DNA from: Candidatus Falkowiibacteriota bacterium
GTDB lineage: Bacteria > Patescibacteriota > Patescibacteriia > UBA11705 > JACRDX01
Reading direction: 5' to 3'
NCBI GenBank assembly: GCA_016212745.1
Contig: JACRDX010000059.1
Span: forward strand, 1 to 15,435
Length of the DNA: 15,435 bases
A program made the position numbers and the translations under genes. This document shows, in pieces, positions 1-5,559 of this stretch (position 1 is the stretch's first letter; each line of letters begins with the position of its first letter). A model generated the notes under the pieces. That model worked only from the letters and a program-made list of their open reading frames with translations, was not told where the DNA came from and did no database searches.

Positions 1-1
1 A

Positions 2-1063
2 TTTAATCGCGGCGAAACGCAAGTACTTTCAAGTGTCACACTTGGCGCGCCAGGCGATGAGCAGGTTTTGGACGGAATGGAGGTCGTTGGCAAGAAAAAA
101 TACATGCACCATTACAATTTTCCGCCGTTTTCAGTTGGCGAGGCCTCGCCAATGAGAGGTGCGGGCAGAAGAGAAATTGGTCATGGCGCTTTGGCTGAAA
201 AAGCGATCGTACCTGTTTTGCCAGACCCAATGGAATTTCCATACACAATCCGCGTTGTGTCAGAAGTGCTTGGTTCAAATGGCTCCAGCTCAATGGCATC
301 AACTTGCGCGTCAACTTTGGCGTTAATGGATGCTGGCGTGCCAATTAAAAAACCAGTAGCAGGCATTGCAATGGGGCTTGCTTCTGACGCAAAAGGAAAA
401 TACAAAATAATCACAGACCTTCAAGACCTGGAAGATGGTATTGGCGGCATGGATTTTAAAATCGCAGGAACGCGCGACGGAATCACGGCCGCGCAAATGG
501 ACACAAAAACAAACGGCCTTTCATTGGACATTATTAAAGACACGTTGAAACAATCCAACGCGGCGCGTCTGCAAATTTTGGATAAAATTGAACAAACAAT
601 CAGCGCGCCGCGGCCAGAACTGTCGCCATACGCGCCACGAATTATTACTTTGCACATTAATCCTGACAAAATCCGCGATGTCATTGGACCGGGTGGCAAA
701 ATCATCAATGAAATTATAGACAAAACAGGCGTACAAATTGACATTGAGCAAGACGGCTCTGTTTTTATCACCAGTGCCAATGCTGACAATGCTGCAAAAG
801 CCAAGGATTGGGTTATCAGCCTGACAAAAGAAGTGGCTGTTGGAGAAATTTATACTGGAAAAGTTTCACGGCTTTTTGACTTTGGCGTTATGGTTGAAAT
901 TTTGCCAAAAACAGAGGGGCTGATTCATATTTCTGAAATTTCCAATCAACGAGTTCGCGATGTCCGCGATGTATTCAAAATCGGGCAAGAAGTGACGGCA
1001 AAGGTCATTAGCATAGACGAAAAAGGTCGTGTCAATTTATCCGTAAAACAACTCAAAAAATAA
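2..1063 (+). CDS. pnp: Polynucleotide phosphorylase, 3' part (5' end outside window)
   Basis: PNPase degrades RNA 3' to 5' by phosphorolysis. The frame is open from base 2, so the N-terminal part (first RNase PH domain and the linker) lies left of the window; 353 codons remain. The visible protein begins with FNRGETQVL, a second-RNase-PH-domain motif, followed by the conserved GRREIGHGALAEKA stretch and the SSMAST segment. A KH domain follows with the GxxG loop as GPGG (IGPGGKIINEI), then a C-terminal S1 domain starting near VGEIYTGKV and ending NLSVKQLKK. Domain order and C-terminus are those of a complete PNPase, so truncation is only by the window edge. The next gene starts two bases after the stop, which suggests co-transcription. 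Family assignment is secure. Confidence 0.97.
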   Translation, partial: FNRGETQVLSSVTLGAPGDEQVLDGMEVVGKKKYMHHYNFPPFSVGEASPMRGAGRREIGHGALAEKAIVPVLPDPMEFPYTIRVVSEVLGSNGSSSMASTCASTLALMDAGVPIKKPVAGIAMGLASDAKGKYKIITDLQDLEDGIGGMDFKIAGTRDGITAAQMDTKTNGLSLDIIKDTLKQSNAARLQILDKIEQTISAPRPELSPYAPRIITLHINPDKIRDVIGPGGKIINEIIDKTGVQIDIEQDGSVFITSANADNAAKAKDWVISLTKEVAVGEIYTGKVSRLFDFGVMVEILPKTEGLIHISEISNQRVRDVRDVFKIGQEVTAKVISIDEKGRVNLSVKQLKK

Positions 1064-1065
1064 AA

Positions 1066-2136
1066 ATGCGTCTTTTGCTTCCTCGTAAATTTATTCTATC
1101 GTTTATCATAGGGGGCCTCATTGTGGGGCTTTCCCTTTTTGTTTTGATAGCAAAACAACCTGACACCTTAACTGCCTATGTGCCAAAAGAAAGCGATTTT
1201 TATGTTCACTTCAATCCCTCTATCCTGACACAAATCAGACCGGAGATTCGTAATCAGCTTGAAATGTTTGCCAATAAAACGCTGGAGATTAAACTGGCTG
1301 ACTTGGCGCAATATCATGAAGCTGGAATTTTTTACTATAAAAACAACTATTTTATAATCACGCCAACTACAAAACAAACTTTTAGCAAACCCGCGGCCGA
1401 CAATACTTTCAAAAAACCACTGCGAATTTTTGATTTTTCTCAATTTCAACTATACCTGAACAAGACACCAAATTTTCTTGCGAACTTTGTTGACCCGACA
1501 AACAAAACAACGACACTTTATGGCAAAATAAATAAGGGCTCGCTTTGCCTATACGGTTCTGCGCCAAAACTTCTTAAAAAGAACGCTGCGTTCATAGCAG
1601 ACAACGCAATTTTAGACAAAAAAATCAGCGCAAATGGGGTTTTGCTGAATAAAACTTTAGCGCAACCAACAAATCAACTGGCTCAATCGCTTGGTTGGTT
1701 ATTTATTAACAATCTGGCCGGCCCGCTTGAAGTCCAAATCGCGCAAAACAATGATTTTATTATTGGCTTTGACTCAAACTCAAACGATATTGCTAAAATT
1801 AAACAAATTCTTTCGTTATTTTATCCAAAAGAAATTAAACTGGCTTTGCCAGATTCAACAACTGCTACCCATCTTATTGCAGATTCAAATATTTTTACTG
1901 AAAAACAGACAATGGTTAATGGTTTGCCCAGTTCAACCTTAATGTTTGGCTCCATAGAAGTGCTCCATTTTTTGAAAATTAATCAGAAGACCTTTATTGC
2001 AAACAATCCTAAACTATTAAATTCTATTGCCAGCCAACCAATATCAACCGCCAGCAAAGTTGACATTTATTATAAAAGTTTCAAATTTACATTTGATTAT
2101 TTAATCTGTGGAAAACTCCGCGTTTGTATAGACTAG
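1066..2136 (+). CDS. Membrane-anchored protein of unknown function (DUF3352-like N-terminus)
   Basis: A 356-residue protein I cannot assign with confidence. Residues about 8-28 form one hydrophobic segment after two arginines and a lysine, so the likely topology is a single N-terminal anchor with the rest outside. Just after it comes a YVPKESDFYVHFN stretch, which resembles the start of DUF3352-type proteins; this is a resemblance by eye only. The remainder is a mix of beta-like and helical stretches with no recognisable catalytic motif. It follows pnp by two bases and probably shares its transcript. The final residues (YLICGKLRVCID) look unlike the rest, and the stop codon sits inside a palindrome, so a recent frameshift at the 3' end is possible. 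Confidence 0.7.
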   Translation: MRLLLPRKFILSFIIGGLIVGLSLFVLIAKQPDTLTAYVPKESDFYVHFNPSILTQIRPEIRNQLEMFANKTLEIKLADLAQYHEAGIFYYKNNYFIITPTTKQTFSKPAADNTFKKPLRIFDFSQFQLYLNKTPNFLANFVDPTNKTTTLYGKINKGSLCLYGSAPKLLKKNAAFIADNAILDKKISANGVLLNKTLAQPTNQLAQSLGWLFINNLAGPLEVQIAQNNDFIIGFDSNSNDIAKIKQILSLFYPKEIKLALPDSTTATHLIADSNIFTEKQTMVNGLPSSTLMFGSIEVLHFLKINQKTFIANNPKLLNSIASQPISTASKVDIYYKSFKFTFDYLICGKLRVCID

Positions 2137-2187
2137 TCTAGACAAACGCTGTGGATAACTTATCAACAATCCACATAGTTATCCACA
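2107..2187. promoter_or_regulatory. DnaA-box cluster with 13-bp inverted repeat
   Basis: Two perfect DnaA boxes face each other: TGTGGATAA at 2150-2158 and TTATCCACA at 2179-2187. They are embedded in perfect 13-bp inverted arms (2148-2160 and 2177-2189) separated by 16 bp. Between them lies TTATCAACA (2160-2168, one mismatch), and upstream is TGTGGAAAA (2107-2115, one mismatch). The last box ends five bases before the -35 element of the promoter at 2193, so DnaA could regulate that promoter. It lies about 6 kb from dnaA, so this is a separate cluster from the oriC boxes. Confidence 0.65.
2120..2149. repeat. 30-bp near-perfect palindrome overlapping a stop codon
   Basis: Arms GCGTTTGT and ACAAACGC enclose the perfect 12-bp palindrome TAGACTAGTCTA, with one A/G mismatch pair. 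The TAG stop of the upstream gene (2134-2136) is inside it. It has no T-tract directly after it, so it is not a standard intrinsic terminator; it could be an RNA 3'-end hairpin or a protein binding site. Confidence 0.7.
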
Positions 2188-2192
2188 GCTTA

Positions 2193-2221
2193 TTGTCTGT
2201 TCATTAAAATTATGCTATAAT
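2193..2221 (+). promoter_or_regulatory. Strong sigma70-type promoter for the downstream RNA
   Basis: TTGTCT at 2193-2198, a 17-bp spacer, and a perfect TATAAT at 2216-2221 preceded by the extended -10 TGC. Transcription would start near 2228. No convincing coding sequence follows, which points to an RNA product. Confidence 0.7.
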
Positions 2222-2227
2222 ATTTAT

Positions 2228-2520
2228 GTGAGGGATTCAAACTGATACCTCGCAAAGCCCTGTTTGTTCTTTTGCAACACAGCTGTCTTCCTCTTGCGGT
2301 TTGGGCTGGCCAGACCGTTGGATACAAAAACAAAAACAAATACAGATAGCGCCTCCTCCACGAGGACAACTATCAGAAGATGGCAACAGACTGACACTCA
2401 CTTCGTCAGCTCTGCTGGTCGCCAGCGACCAATACTTTGTCCCGCCCATGCCGGGGCAATCCTCATAGCGGGCATCCCCGCACAACAACGTTGTAAATCG
2501 GGCCCATGTCCGCTTTTTTT
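2228..2520 (+). ncRNA. Candidate structured non-coding RNA, about 290 nt, family not recognised
   Basis: The stretch runs from a strong promoter to a weak intrinsic terminator and is rich in self-complementary segments. Hairpins seen: 2297-2304 with 2310-2317 (8 bp, one wobble); 2345-2349 with 2370-2374 enclosing 2352-2355 with 2362-2365; 2391-2395 with 2405-2409; 2416-2421 with 2426-2431 (6 bp, tetraloop CCAG); 2441-2445 with 2468-2472. A long-range closing helix is possible between 2257-2267 and 2493-2503. Single-stranded A-rich sequence (2323-2342) separates the first two hairpins. I looked for the hallmark sequences of RNase P RNA, tmRNA and SRP RNA on both strands and found none; 6S RNA shape is not evident. 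Open frames across it (2264-2596 plus, 2237-2488 minus) have no protein-like character. It sits next to DnaA boxes. Function unknown. Confidence 0.55.
2499..2520 (+). terminator. Weak intrinsic terminator of the structured RNA
   Basis: A 5-bp stem (CGGGC with GTCCG, one G-U pair) with a CCAT loop is followed by C and seven T residues. The stem competes with the proposed closing helix that uses 2493-2503. Confidence 0.5.
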
Positions 2521-2538
2521 ATTTACAAAACGGCTACT

Positions 2539-2576
2539 AATTACAAATCATTACAAATGTTACGAATCTACGAATA
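2539..2576. repeat. Short AT-rich repeat array (TTACAAAT / TACGAAT)
   Basis: Two TTACAAAT-type copies are followed by two TACGAAT copies (2561-2567, 2569-2575), spaced 8 to 11 bp. The same heptamer recurs, mostly inverted, at 4411-4488 and at 14735-14741. No gene is seen here. Confidence 0.45.
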
Positions 2577-2591
2577 CTGCTGACGTTGTGT

Positions 2592-2597
2592 TATAAT
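2592..2597 (+). promoter_or_regulatory. Extended -10 promoter of the recombinase-like gene
   Basis: TGT followed by TATAAT; no good -35 is present. A start near 2604 leaves only about 8 bases before the ATG at 2612, so the transcript would be almost leaderless and without a ribosome binding site. Confidence 0.5.
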
Positions 2598-2611
2598 ATA
2601 GACACAATGAT

Positions 2612-3493
2612 ATGGAATTCAAAAAGGAGAAAACGGCTTTTCTAAAATATTTAGAGCATAATTTGAGCCGGAGCCAAAAAACTTTGGAAACTTATGATTT
2701 ATATCTAACTCGTTTTTTTAATTGGCTGGCAAAAAACAAAATTTCATCGCTCACAAAAATTAACAAACAAACTATACAAAAATATAAGGCATGGCTAAGA
2801 ACAATAACATTTGGCAATAATAAAAAATTTAGCGCAAAAACTTTTAATTATCATTTAATCGCCTTGCGAATGCTGTTTGTTTATCTTCGTCGCAGCGACA
2901 AAAAAGTTTTTGCGCCAGAACAAATTGAGCTTATCAACCAACCAAAAGCAAGGCCAATATTTTTAACAAACAAAGAGCTTGCCAATCTTTTGGAAGTATC
3001 AATTAATAAAACGGCAAATAGCATTAACAAACAACCAATTCAATTGCGCGACAAAGCTCTCTTGGAATTTTTGTTCGCGACTGGATTGAAAATTTCAGAA
3101 ATTATTAAATTGAAAAAAGCAGATCTGAAACATTTTAAACTTGGGCAGCAGGCAAATTTTTGGTTAAATAAATACTTGGAAAAACGCACGGATAAATCAC
3201 CGTTTTTGTTCATCAGCTATGACCGCGCGAGCAGTTCCAGAACCAAGGCACAACCAACAGCGGCCGCGTTGACGCCAAGGTCATTGCAGAGAATCGTCCA
3301 CAAATGTTCAATGCTGGCTGGTTTAATGAAAAAAGTGACGCCGCAAATTATACGCAATACTTTTGGCTTGAGATTGTTAAAAAATGGAGCAACAATCAAA
3401 GAAGTGCGCGCGGCAATGAATTTTGAATCAGATCTCGCCGCGCGCTCGTATATTGAAGCATTGAAAAAAAGTTTAAAATCAATTATACTCTAA
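2612..3493 (+). CDS. Degenerate tyrosine recombinase (XerC/XerD-like fold), probably catalytically impaired
   Basis: The 293 residues match the length and two-domain layout of XerC/XerD: a SAM-like N-terminal DNA-binding domain (about 1-105) and a C-terminal catalytic-fold domain (about 115-293). The usual active site is mostly lost. At the first arginine the TGLRxSEL motif reads TGLKISEI (Lys160). The beta-hairpin with the catalytic lysine is not recognisable. The HxxR motif reads QIIR (Gln245, Arg248). The LGH histidine is Phe271. The nucleophile position is kept as Tyr280, exactly nine residues after Phe271 as in XerD. So only Arg248 and Tyr280 of the usual set remain. It may bind DNA without normal recombination, or act with a partner. 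No dif-like site was noticed nearby. The ATG at 2612 suits the promoter at 2592. Confidence 0.8.
   Translation: MEFKKEKTAFLKYLEHNLSRSQKTLETYDLYLTRFFNWLAKNKISSLTKINKQTIQKYKAWLRTITFGNNKKFSAKTFNYHLIALRMLFVYLRRSDKKVFAPEQIELINQPKARPIFLTNKELANLLEVSINKTANSINKQPIQLRDKALLEFLFATGLKISEIIKLKKADLKHFKLGQQANFWLNKYLEKRTDKSPFLFISYDRASSSRTKAQPTAAALTPRSLQRIVHKCSMLAGLMKKVTPQIIRNTFGLRLLKNGATIKEVRAAMNFESDLAARSYIEALKKSLKSIIL
3461..3489 (+). promoter_or_regulatory. Promoter of the tRNA-Arg transcript
   Basis: TTGAAA at 3461-3466, 17-bp spacer, TATACT at 3484-3489, lying over the 3' end of the recombinase-like gene. Predicted start near 3496, just ahead of the first arm of the inverted repeat at 3505. Confidence 0.6.
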
Positions 3494-3504
3494 CAATTCA
3501 ATTC

Positions 3505-3704
3505 GTGTCCCCATAATCAGCCTTCCCCGCCCGACTCGCCCGTGACCCCGTAGTTCAACGGATAGAACAAGAGCCTTCTAAGCTCTGGACCAAGGTTCGA
3601 TTCCTTGCGGGGTCATAGACGAGTCTGGCGGGCGGGTAAGCTGGATATGTGGGTTCTCGCCCGTCGGGTGACCACCCTGCTGGTGGGATTCCAAGCGGGG
3701 ACAC
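3505..3704 (+). repeat. 200-bp inverted-repeat transcript enclosing a tRNA
   Basis: GTGTCCCC (3505-3512) is the exact complement of GGGGACAC (3697-3704). Further in, the stretch 3513-3539 is largely complementary to 3618-3648, including CCCGCCCG with CGGGCGGG and GACTCG with CGAGTC. The tRNA-Arg gene occupies the loop. The 3' side also has its own hairpin, CCACC-CTGCT-GGTGG at 3672-3686. The parts outside the tRNA do not match an RNA family I know. Confidence 0.6.
3544..3615 (+). tRNA. tRNA-Arg (anticodon TCT)
   Basis: 72 bases fold into a full cloverleaf: acceptor GACCCCG with CGGGGTC, D stem GTTC/GAAC, anticodon stem AGAGC/GCTCT around the loop CTTCTAA, and T stem CAAGG/CCTTG around TTCGATT. 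Discriminator base A, CCA not encoded. It reads AGA codons, common in this AT-rich genome. Confidence 0.95.
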
Positions 3705-3759
3705 CATCGTAAAAAATTTTCAATTTACAATTATCAATTTCCAATGATGGAACAAGAAC

Positions 3760-3781
3760 CGCCTAAATGGCGCGTTTTTTT
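3760..3781 (+). terminator. Intrinsic terminator after the tRNA-Arg transcript
   Basis: CGCC-TAAAT-GGCG stem-loop followed by CG and a run of seven T residues. It separates the tRNA transcript from the small-protein unit that follows. Confidence 0.65.
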
Positions 3782-3788
3782 GTTTGAA

Positions 3789-3819
3789 TTGACTAAATTT
3801 TATATGTATCTGCTAACAT
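3789..3819 (+). promoter_or_regulatory. Probable promoter of the two small genes
   Basis: TTGACT at 3789-3794 and TAACAT at 3814-3819 preceded by the extended -10 TGC. The 19-bp spacer is long, which the extended -10 could compensate. Transcription would begin near 3826. Confidence 0.45.
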
Positions 3820-3847
3820 ATCCAATAACTGAAAAGGGGGGATTGTC

Positions 3848-3997
3848 ATGTGGAATGTGCATTTGGTGATGAGTTGGAGTGACTACGTTTGGACGGGCTT
3901 GGGAATTGCGCTCGTCATTCTCAGCATCGTGTTGCTGGTGAGACACACCATCCGAGGTGGCCAAGGAGGGGCAAAGGGTCCTAATGCCAGGAAATAG
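3848..3997 (+). CDS. Small membrane protein, 49 residues, unknown
   Basis: ATG at 3848 runs to TAG at 3995-3997. The Shine-Dalgarno sequence AGGGGGG (3835-3841) lies 6 bases before the start, unusually strong for this window. The protein has Trp-rich N-terminal residues (MWNVHLVMSWSDYVW), one hydrophobic segment at about residues 16-33 (ending LSIVLLV), then a basic Gly-rich tail ending PNARK. This suggests a single-pass membrane peptide with the basic tail inside. It shares a promoter and terminator with the next gene, and both are richer in GC than their neighbours. I do not recognise the family. Confidence 0.6.
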   Translation: MWNVHLVMSWSDYVWTGLGIALVILSIVLLVRHTIRGGQGGAKGPNARK

Positions 3998-4051
3998 GAC
4001 TTGCATCGCCATGTTCGCTGTGGAACTTTAACAAAAACGAAGGGGGATAGC

Positions 4052-4264
4052 ATGAGCAAACTGATTATTCGGGTTGGAAGCGGAGGAGATGGTCAGTACT
4101 TTGCCAGCCGGAGTTTCGCTGGCATGGACATCAACTTTGACCCGCGGGGAATGGTGTTCAAACTCATGCAAAACGACGACGAGGACATGCCGGCGTTCGA
4201 AGAACGCGTTCGGCAGGAAGCTCGACGTCGCGGCATTAGCCACGTTCATCGCCTCGACGATTGA
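4052..4264 (+). CDS. Small soluble protein, 70 residues, unknown
   Basis: The start at ATG 4052 is chosen because AAGGGGGAT lies 4 to 12 bases before it and resembles the signal of the preceding gene; an in-frame ATG at 4001 has no such signal. The product begins MSKLIIRVGSGGDG, has a central stretch rich in Gly, Phe and Asp, an acidic segment NDDEDM and a charged helix-like C-terminus (EERVRQEARRRG). There are no membrane segments and no known motif. It lies 54 bp after the small membrane protein gene and just before a strong terminator, so the two probably form one operon. GC-rich codons set the pair apart from nearby genes and hint at separate ancestry. Confidence 0.6.
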   Translation: MSKLIIRVGSGGDGQYFASRSFAGMDINFDPRGMVFKLMQNDDEDMPAFEERVRQEARRRGISHVHRLDD

Positions 4265-4292
4265 CACGATGGACAGGACACACGTATTTGCT

Positions 4293-4326
4293 CGGGCGCG
4301 GCTCAAAGAACTGCGCCCGTTTTTAT
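4293..4326 (+). terminator. Strong intrinsic terminator of the small-gene operon
   Basis: Perfect 7-bp stem CGGGCGC (4293-4299) with GCGCCCG (4313-4319), 13-base loop, then TTTTTATT. Confidence 0.85.
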
Positions 4327-4367
4327 TCTCCCGATTTTTATTTGCCGCGGCCAGTTGAATTTGTTAA

Positions 4368-4490
4368 GATATATACGTCGCTACCAATTACGTATCTGCT
4401 ACGTATAAACTACGAATCTCTTCATGCTCTTATTTGTATATTCGTAGACAATTCGTAGTAAATCCGTAATTCGTATCGCGTATTCGTAGT
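4368..4490. repeat. Intergenic cluster of ATTCGTA / TACGAAT heptamers
   Basis: TACGAAT at 4411 and ATTCGTA at 4440, 4451, 4469 and 4482, mixed with TACGTA-type variants (4389-4406). The cluster runs up to the start of hypC. No gene and no clear promoter are seen from 4327 to 4490, so it may contain the hypC control region. Confidence 0.45.
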
Positions 4491-4775
4491 ATGTGCATAG
4501 GAATTCCGCAAAAAGTTTTGGAAATTAAAGATAAAATGGCACGAGTGCAATCTGGTGACCATGAGCATTGGCTGGATATTTCAACAATTGACGACACGGT
4601 TTGCGTTGGCGATTATTTATTGAGTTATCAAGGCGCAGCGATAAACAAAATCGCGGCAGACACCGCACGCGAAGATTACGACACACTGTCATTTCGAACC
4701 CTTAAAAAGGGTGAGAAATCCCTTGGTAAAAATCCTCACGAGGGATCTCTCCCTCACGATGTGGGGTCGAGATGA
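4491..4775 (+). CDS. hypC: Hydrogenase maturation chaperone HypC/HupF family
   Basis: HypC carries the Fe(CN)2CO group with HypD and delivers it to the large subunit of [NiFe] hydrogenase. The N-terminus MCIGIPQKV is the family signature, with the essential Cys2 directly after the start, which fixes the ATG at 4491. The conserved core runs to about residue 67 (VGDYLLSYQGAAINKI, then the AREDYDTL helix). The protein has 94 residues, longer than the usual 70 to 90. The last 25 or so (from LKKGEK) are hydrophilic and encoded by a hairpin-rich repeat-like stretch, so the tail is probably a later addition. There is no Shine-Dalgarno. It precedes a DUF6390-like gene and converges on the fused hydrogenase gene, its likely client. 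Confidence 0.93.
   Translation: MCIGIPQKVLEIKDKMARVQSGDHEHWLDISTIDDTVCVGDYLLSYQGAAINKIAADTAREDYDTLSFRTLKKGEKSLGKNPHEGSLPHDVGSR
4697..4775. repeat. REP-like hairpin sequence forming the 3' end of hypC
   Basis: Three consecutive hairpins: ACCCTT-AAA-AAGGGT (4698-4712), ATCCCT with AGGGAT across about 4719-4746, and a CCCTCAC/GTGGGG stem before GTCGAGATGAC. The last stretch resembles dispersed intergenic repeats of the GAGATxCCTCxxxxxGGATGAC type. The hypC stop codon lies within it. Confidence 0.4.
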
Positions 4776-4805
4776 CACCGAACCGACCGCTAATTATATA
4801 TAATC

Positions 4806-5555
4806 ATGTTAGGCGAACAACCAACTAACAACCAAGAACGAGAACGCGTGGAAGCTGGCATACGAATGGCCGCTATTTTTGGTTGCGCGCCCGCGCAAAT
4901 GAAATTGTGCGGACGCAAAAATAAGGAAACGCCGCAAACTTTGCAGGATTTTTTAGCAAAAAAAAGCGGCGTTGATTTTGCGCGGGCGCGCGAAGTTTTA
5001 GAGAATTTTGAAGCTGCAACAGAATATTATAAATTAATTGCCACGGCAAATAATATCCCCGACCATTTTGACGAGCGAGTTGTTGAAGCATATTGGATTG
5101 GAAATGATTTATTGAAAAACGTTCAGCCAGATGATATTAAAAAAATGATTTTGGAAAAATTTGTTGGCGCAAAAATGATGACACAAGAAGACGCAGAAGC
5201 GCGAGTCGCGCAATTGCCAGCAGACATTGTTGCGCACCACAATTTTCATGTTTTAACATTGGGCGCAGCAAGCGCAGAAGCACGGCAAGTCGCAGGATTG
5301 TATGAATTATGCAGCGTGAACTTTGGGACAGTTGTAAATATCGCGGACGATAAAGTTACAACAAAATGCAAACCAATTATTTTGCAAGACGGAAAGTTTA
5401 AACTGGGCAATGTTGAGGTTGAAAAGCAAATCAACTGGGACAAAAATATTGTGCCGGAAATAAAAAATGGAGACAGCGTTTGTTTCCATTGGAATCAAGT
5501 TTGCAAAAAATTAACAGCAGAACAACAGCAGAATTTGGAATATTACATACGATAA
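4806..5555 (+). CDS. Hydrogenase-associated protein, DUF6390-like
   Basis: A 249-residue cytoplasmic protein with no signal or membrane segment. I recognise the layout of DUF6390, a family found beside [NiFe]-hydrogenase genes: an N-terminal G-x-R-x-A-x-x-F-x-x-A-P motif with a CGR/CGP-like element, then a helix with Phe-Glu-Ala-Ala (FEAATEYYKLIA), then the strongly conserved DERVVEAYWIGNDLL, and HHNFHVLTLG in the C-terminal half. The final third (about residues 165-235) looks like small beta domains. The biochemical role is not established; the context beside hypC and opposite the hydrogenase suggests maturation or assembly. It starts 30 bp after hypC and its stop is 4 bp from the stop of the converging hydrogenase gene. 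The name rests on recalled motifs. Confidence 0.7.
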   Translation: MLGEQPTNNQERERVEAGIRMAAIFGCAPAQMKLCGRKNKETPQTLQDFLAKKSGVDFARAREVLENFEAATEYYKLIATANNIPDHFDERVVEAYWIGNDLLKNVQPDDIKKMILEKFVGAKMMTQEDAEARVAQLPADIVAHHNFHVLTLGAASAEARQVAGLYELCSVNFGTVVNIADDKVTTKCKPIILQDGKFKLGNVEVEKQINWDKNIVPEIKNGDSVCFHWNQVCKKLTAEQQQNLEYYIR

Positions 5556-5559
5556 TCAA

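Noticed and set aside
2228..2520. RNase P RNA, tmRNA or SRP RNA
   Set aside because: The hallmark GAGGAAAGTC, the tRNA-like tmRNA ends with a tag frame, and the GGTCAGG-GGAAGGAAGCAGCC type SRP loop were not found on either strand.
2237..2596. Open frames of 83 and 110 codons on both strands across the structured RNA
   Set aside because: Low-complexity, Cys- or Thr-rich composition, no ribosome binding site, and they overlap the promoter-to-terminator RNA unit with its hairpins.
4001..4051. Longer start for the 70-residue protein at ATG 4001
   Set aside because: No ribosome binding site at 4001, whereas a strong one lies just before ATG 4052.
4261..4458. 65-codon frame after the 70-residue gene
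   Set aside because: It reads through the strong terminator at 4293-4326 and into the heptamer repeats, with no start signal.
2539..4490. CRISPR array in the heptamer-rich intergenic stretches
   Set aside because: Repeats are only 7-8 bases, irregularly spaced and in both orientations; no spacer-repeat periodicity and no cas genes.
4799..4804. TATAAT just before the DUF6390-like gene as its promoter
   Set aside because: It lies directly next to the ATG, so a start site would fall inside the gene; more likely chance in AT-rich DNA.
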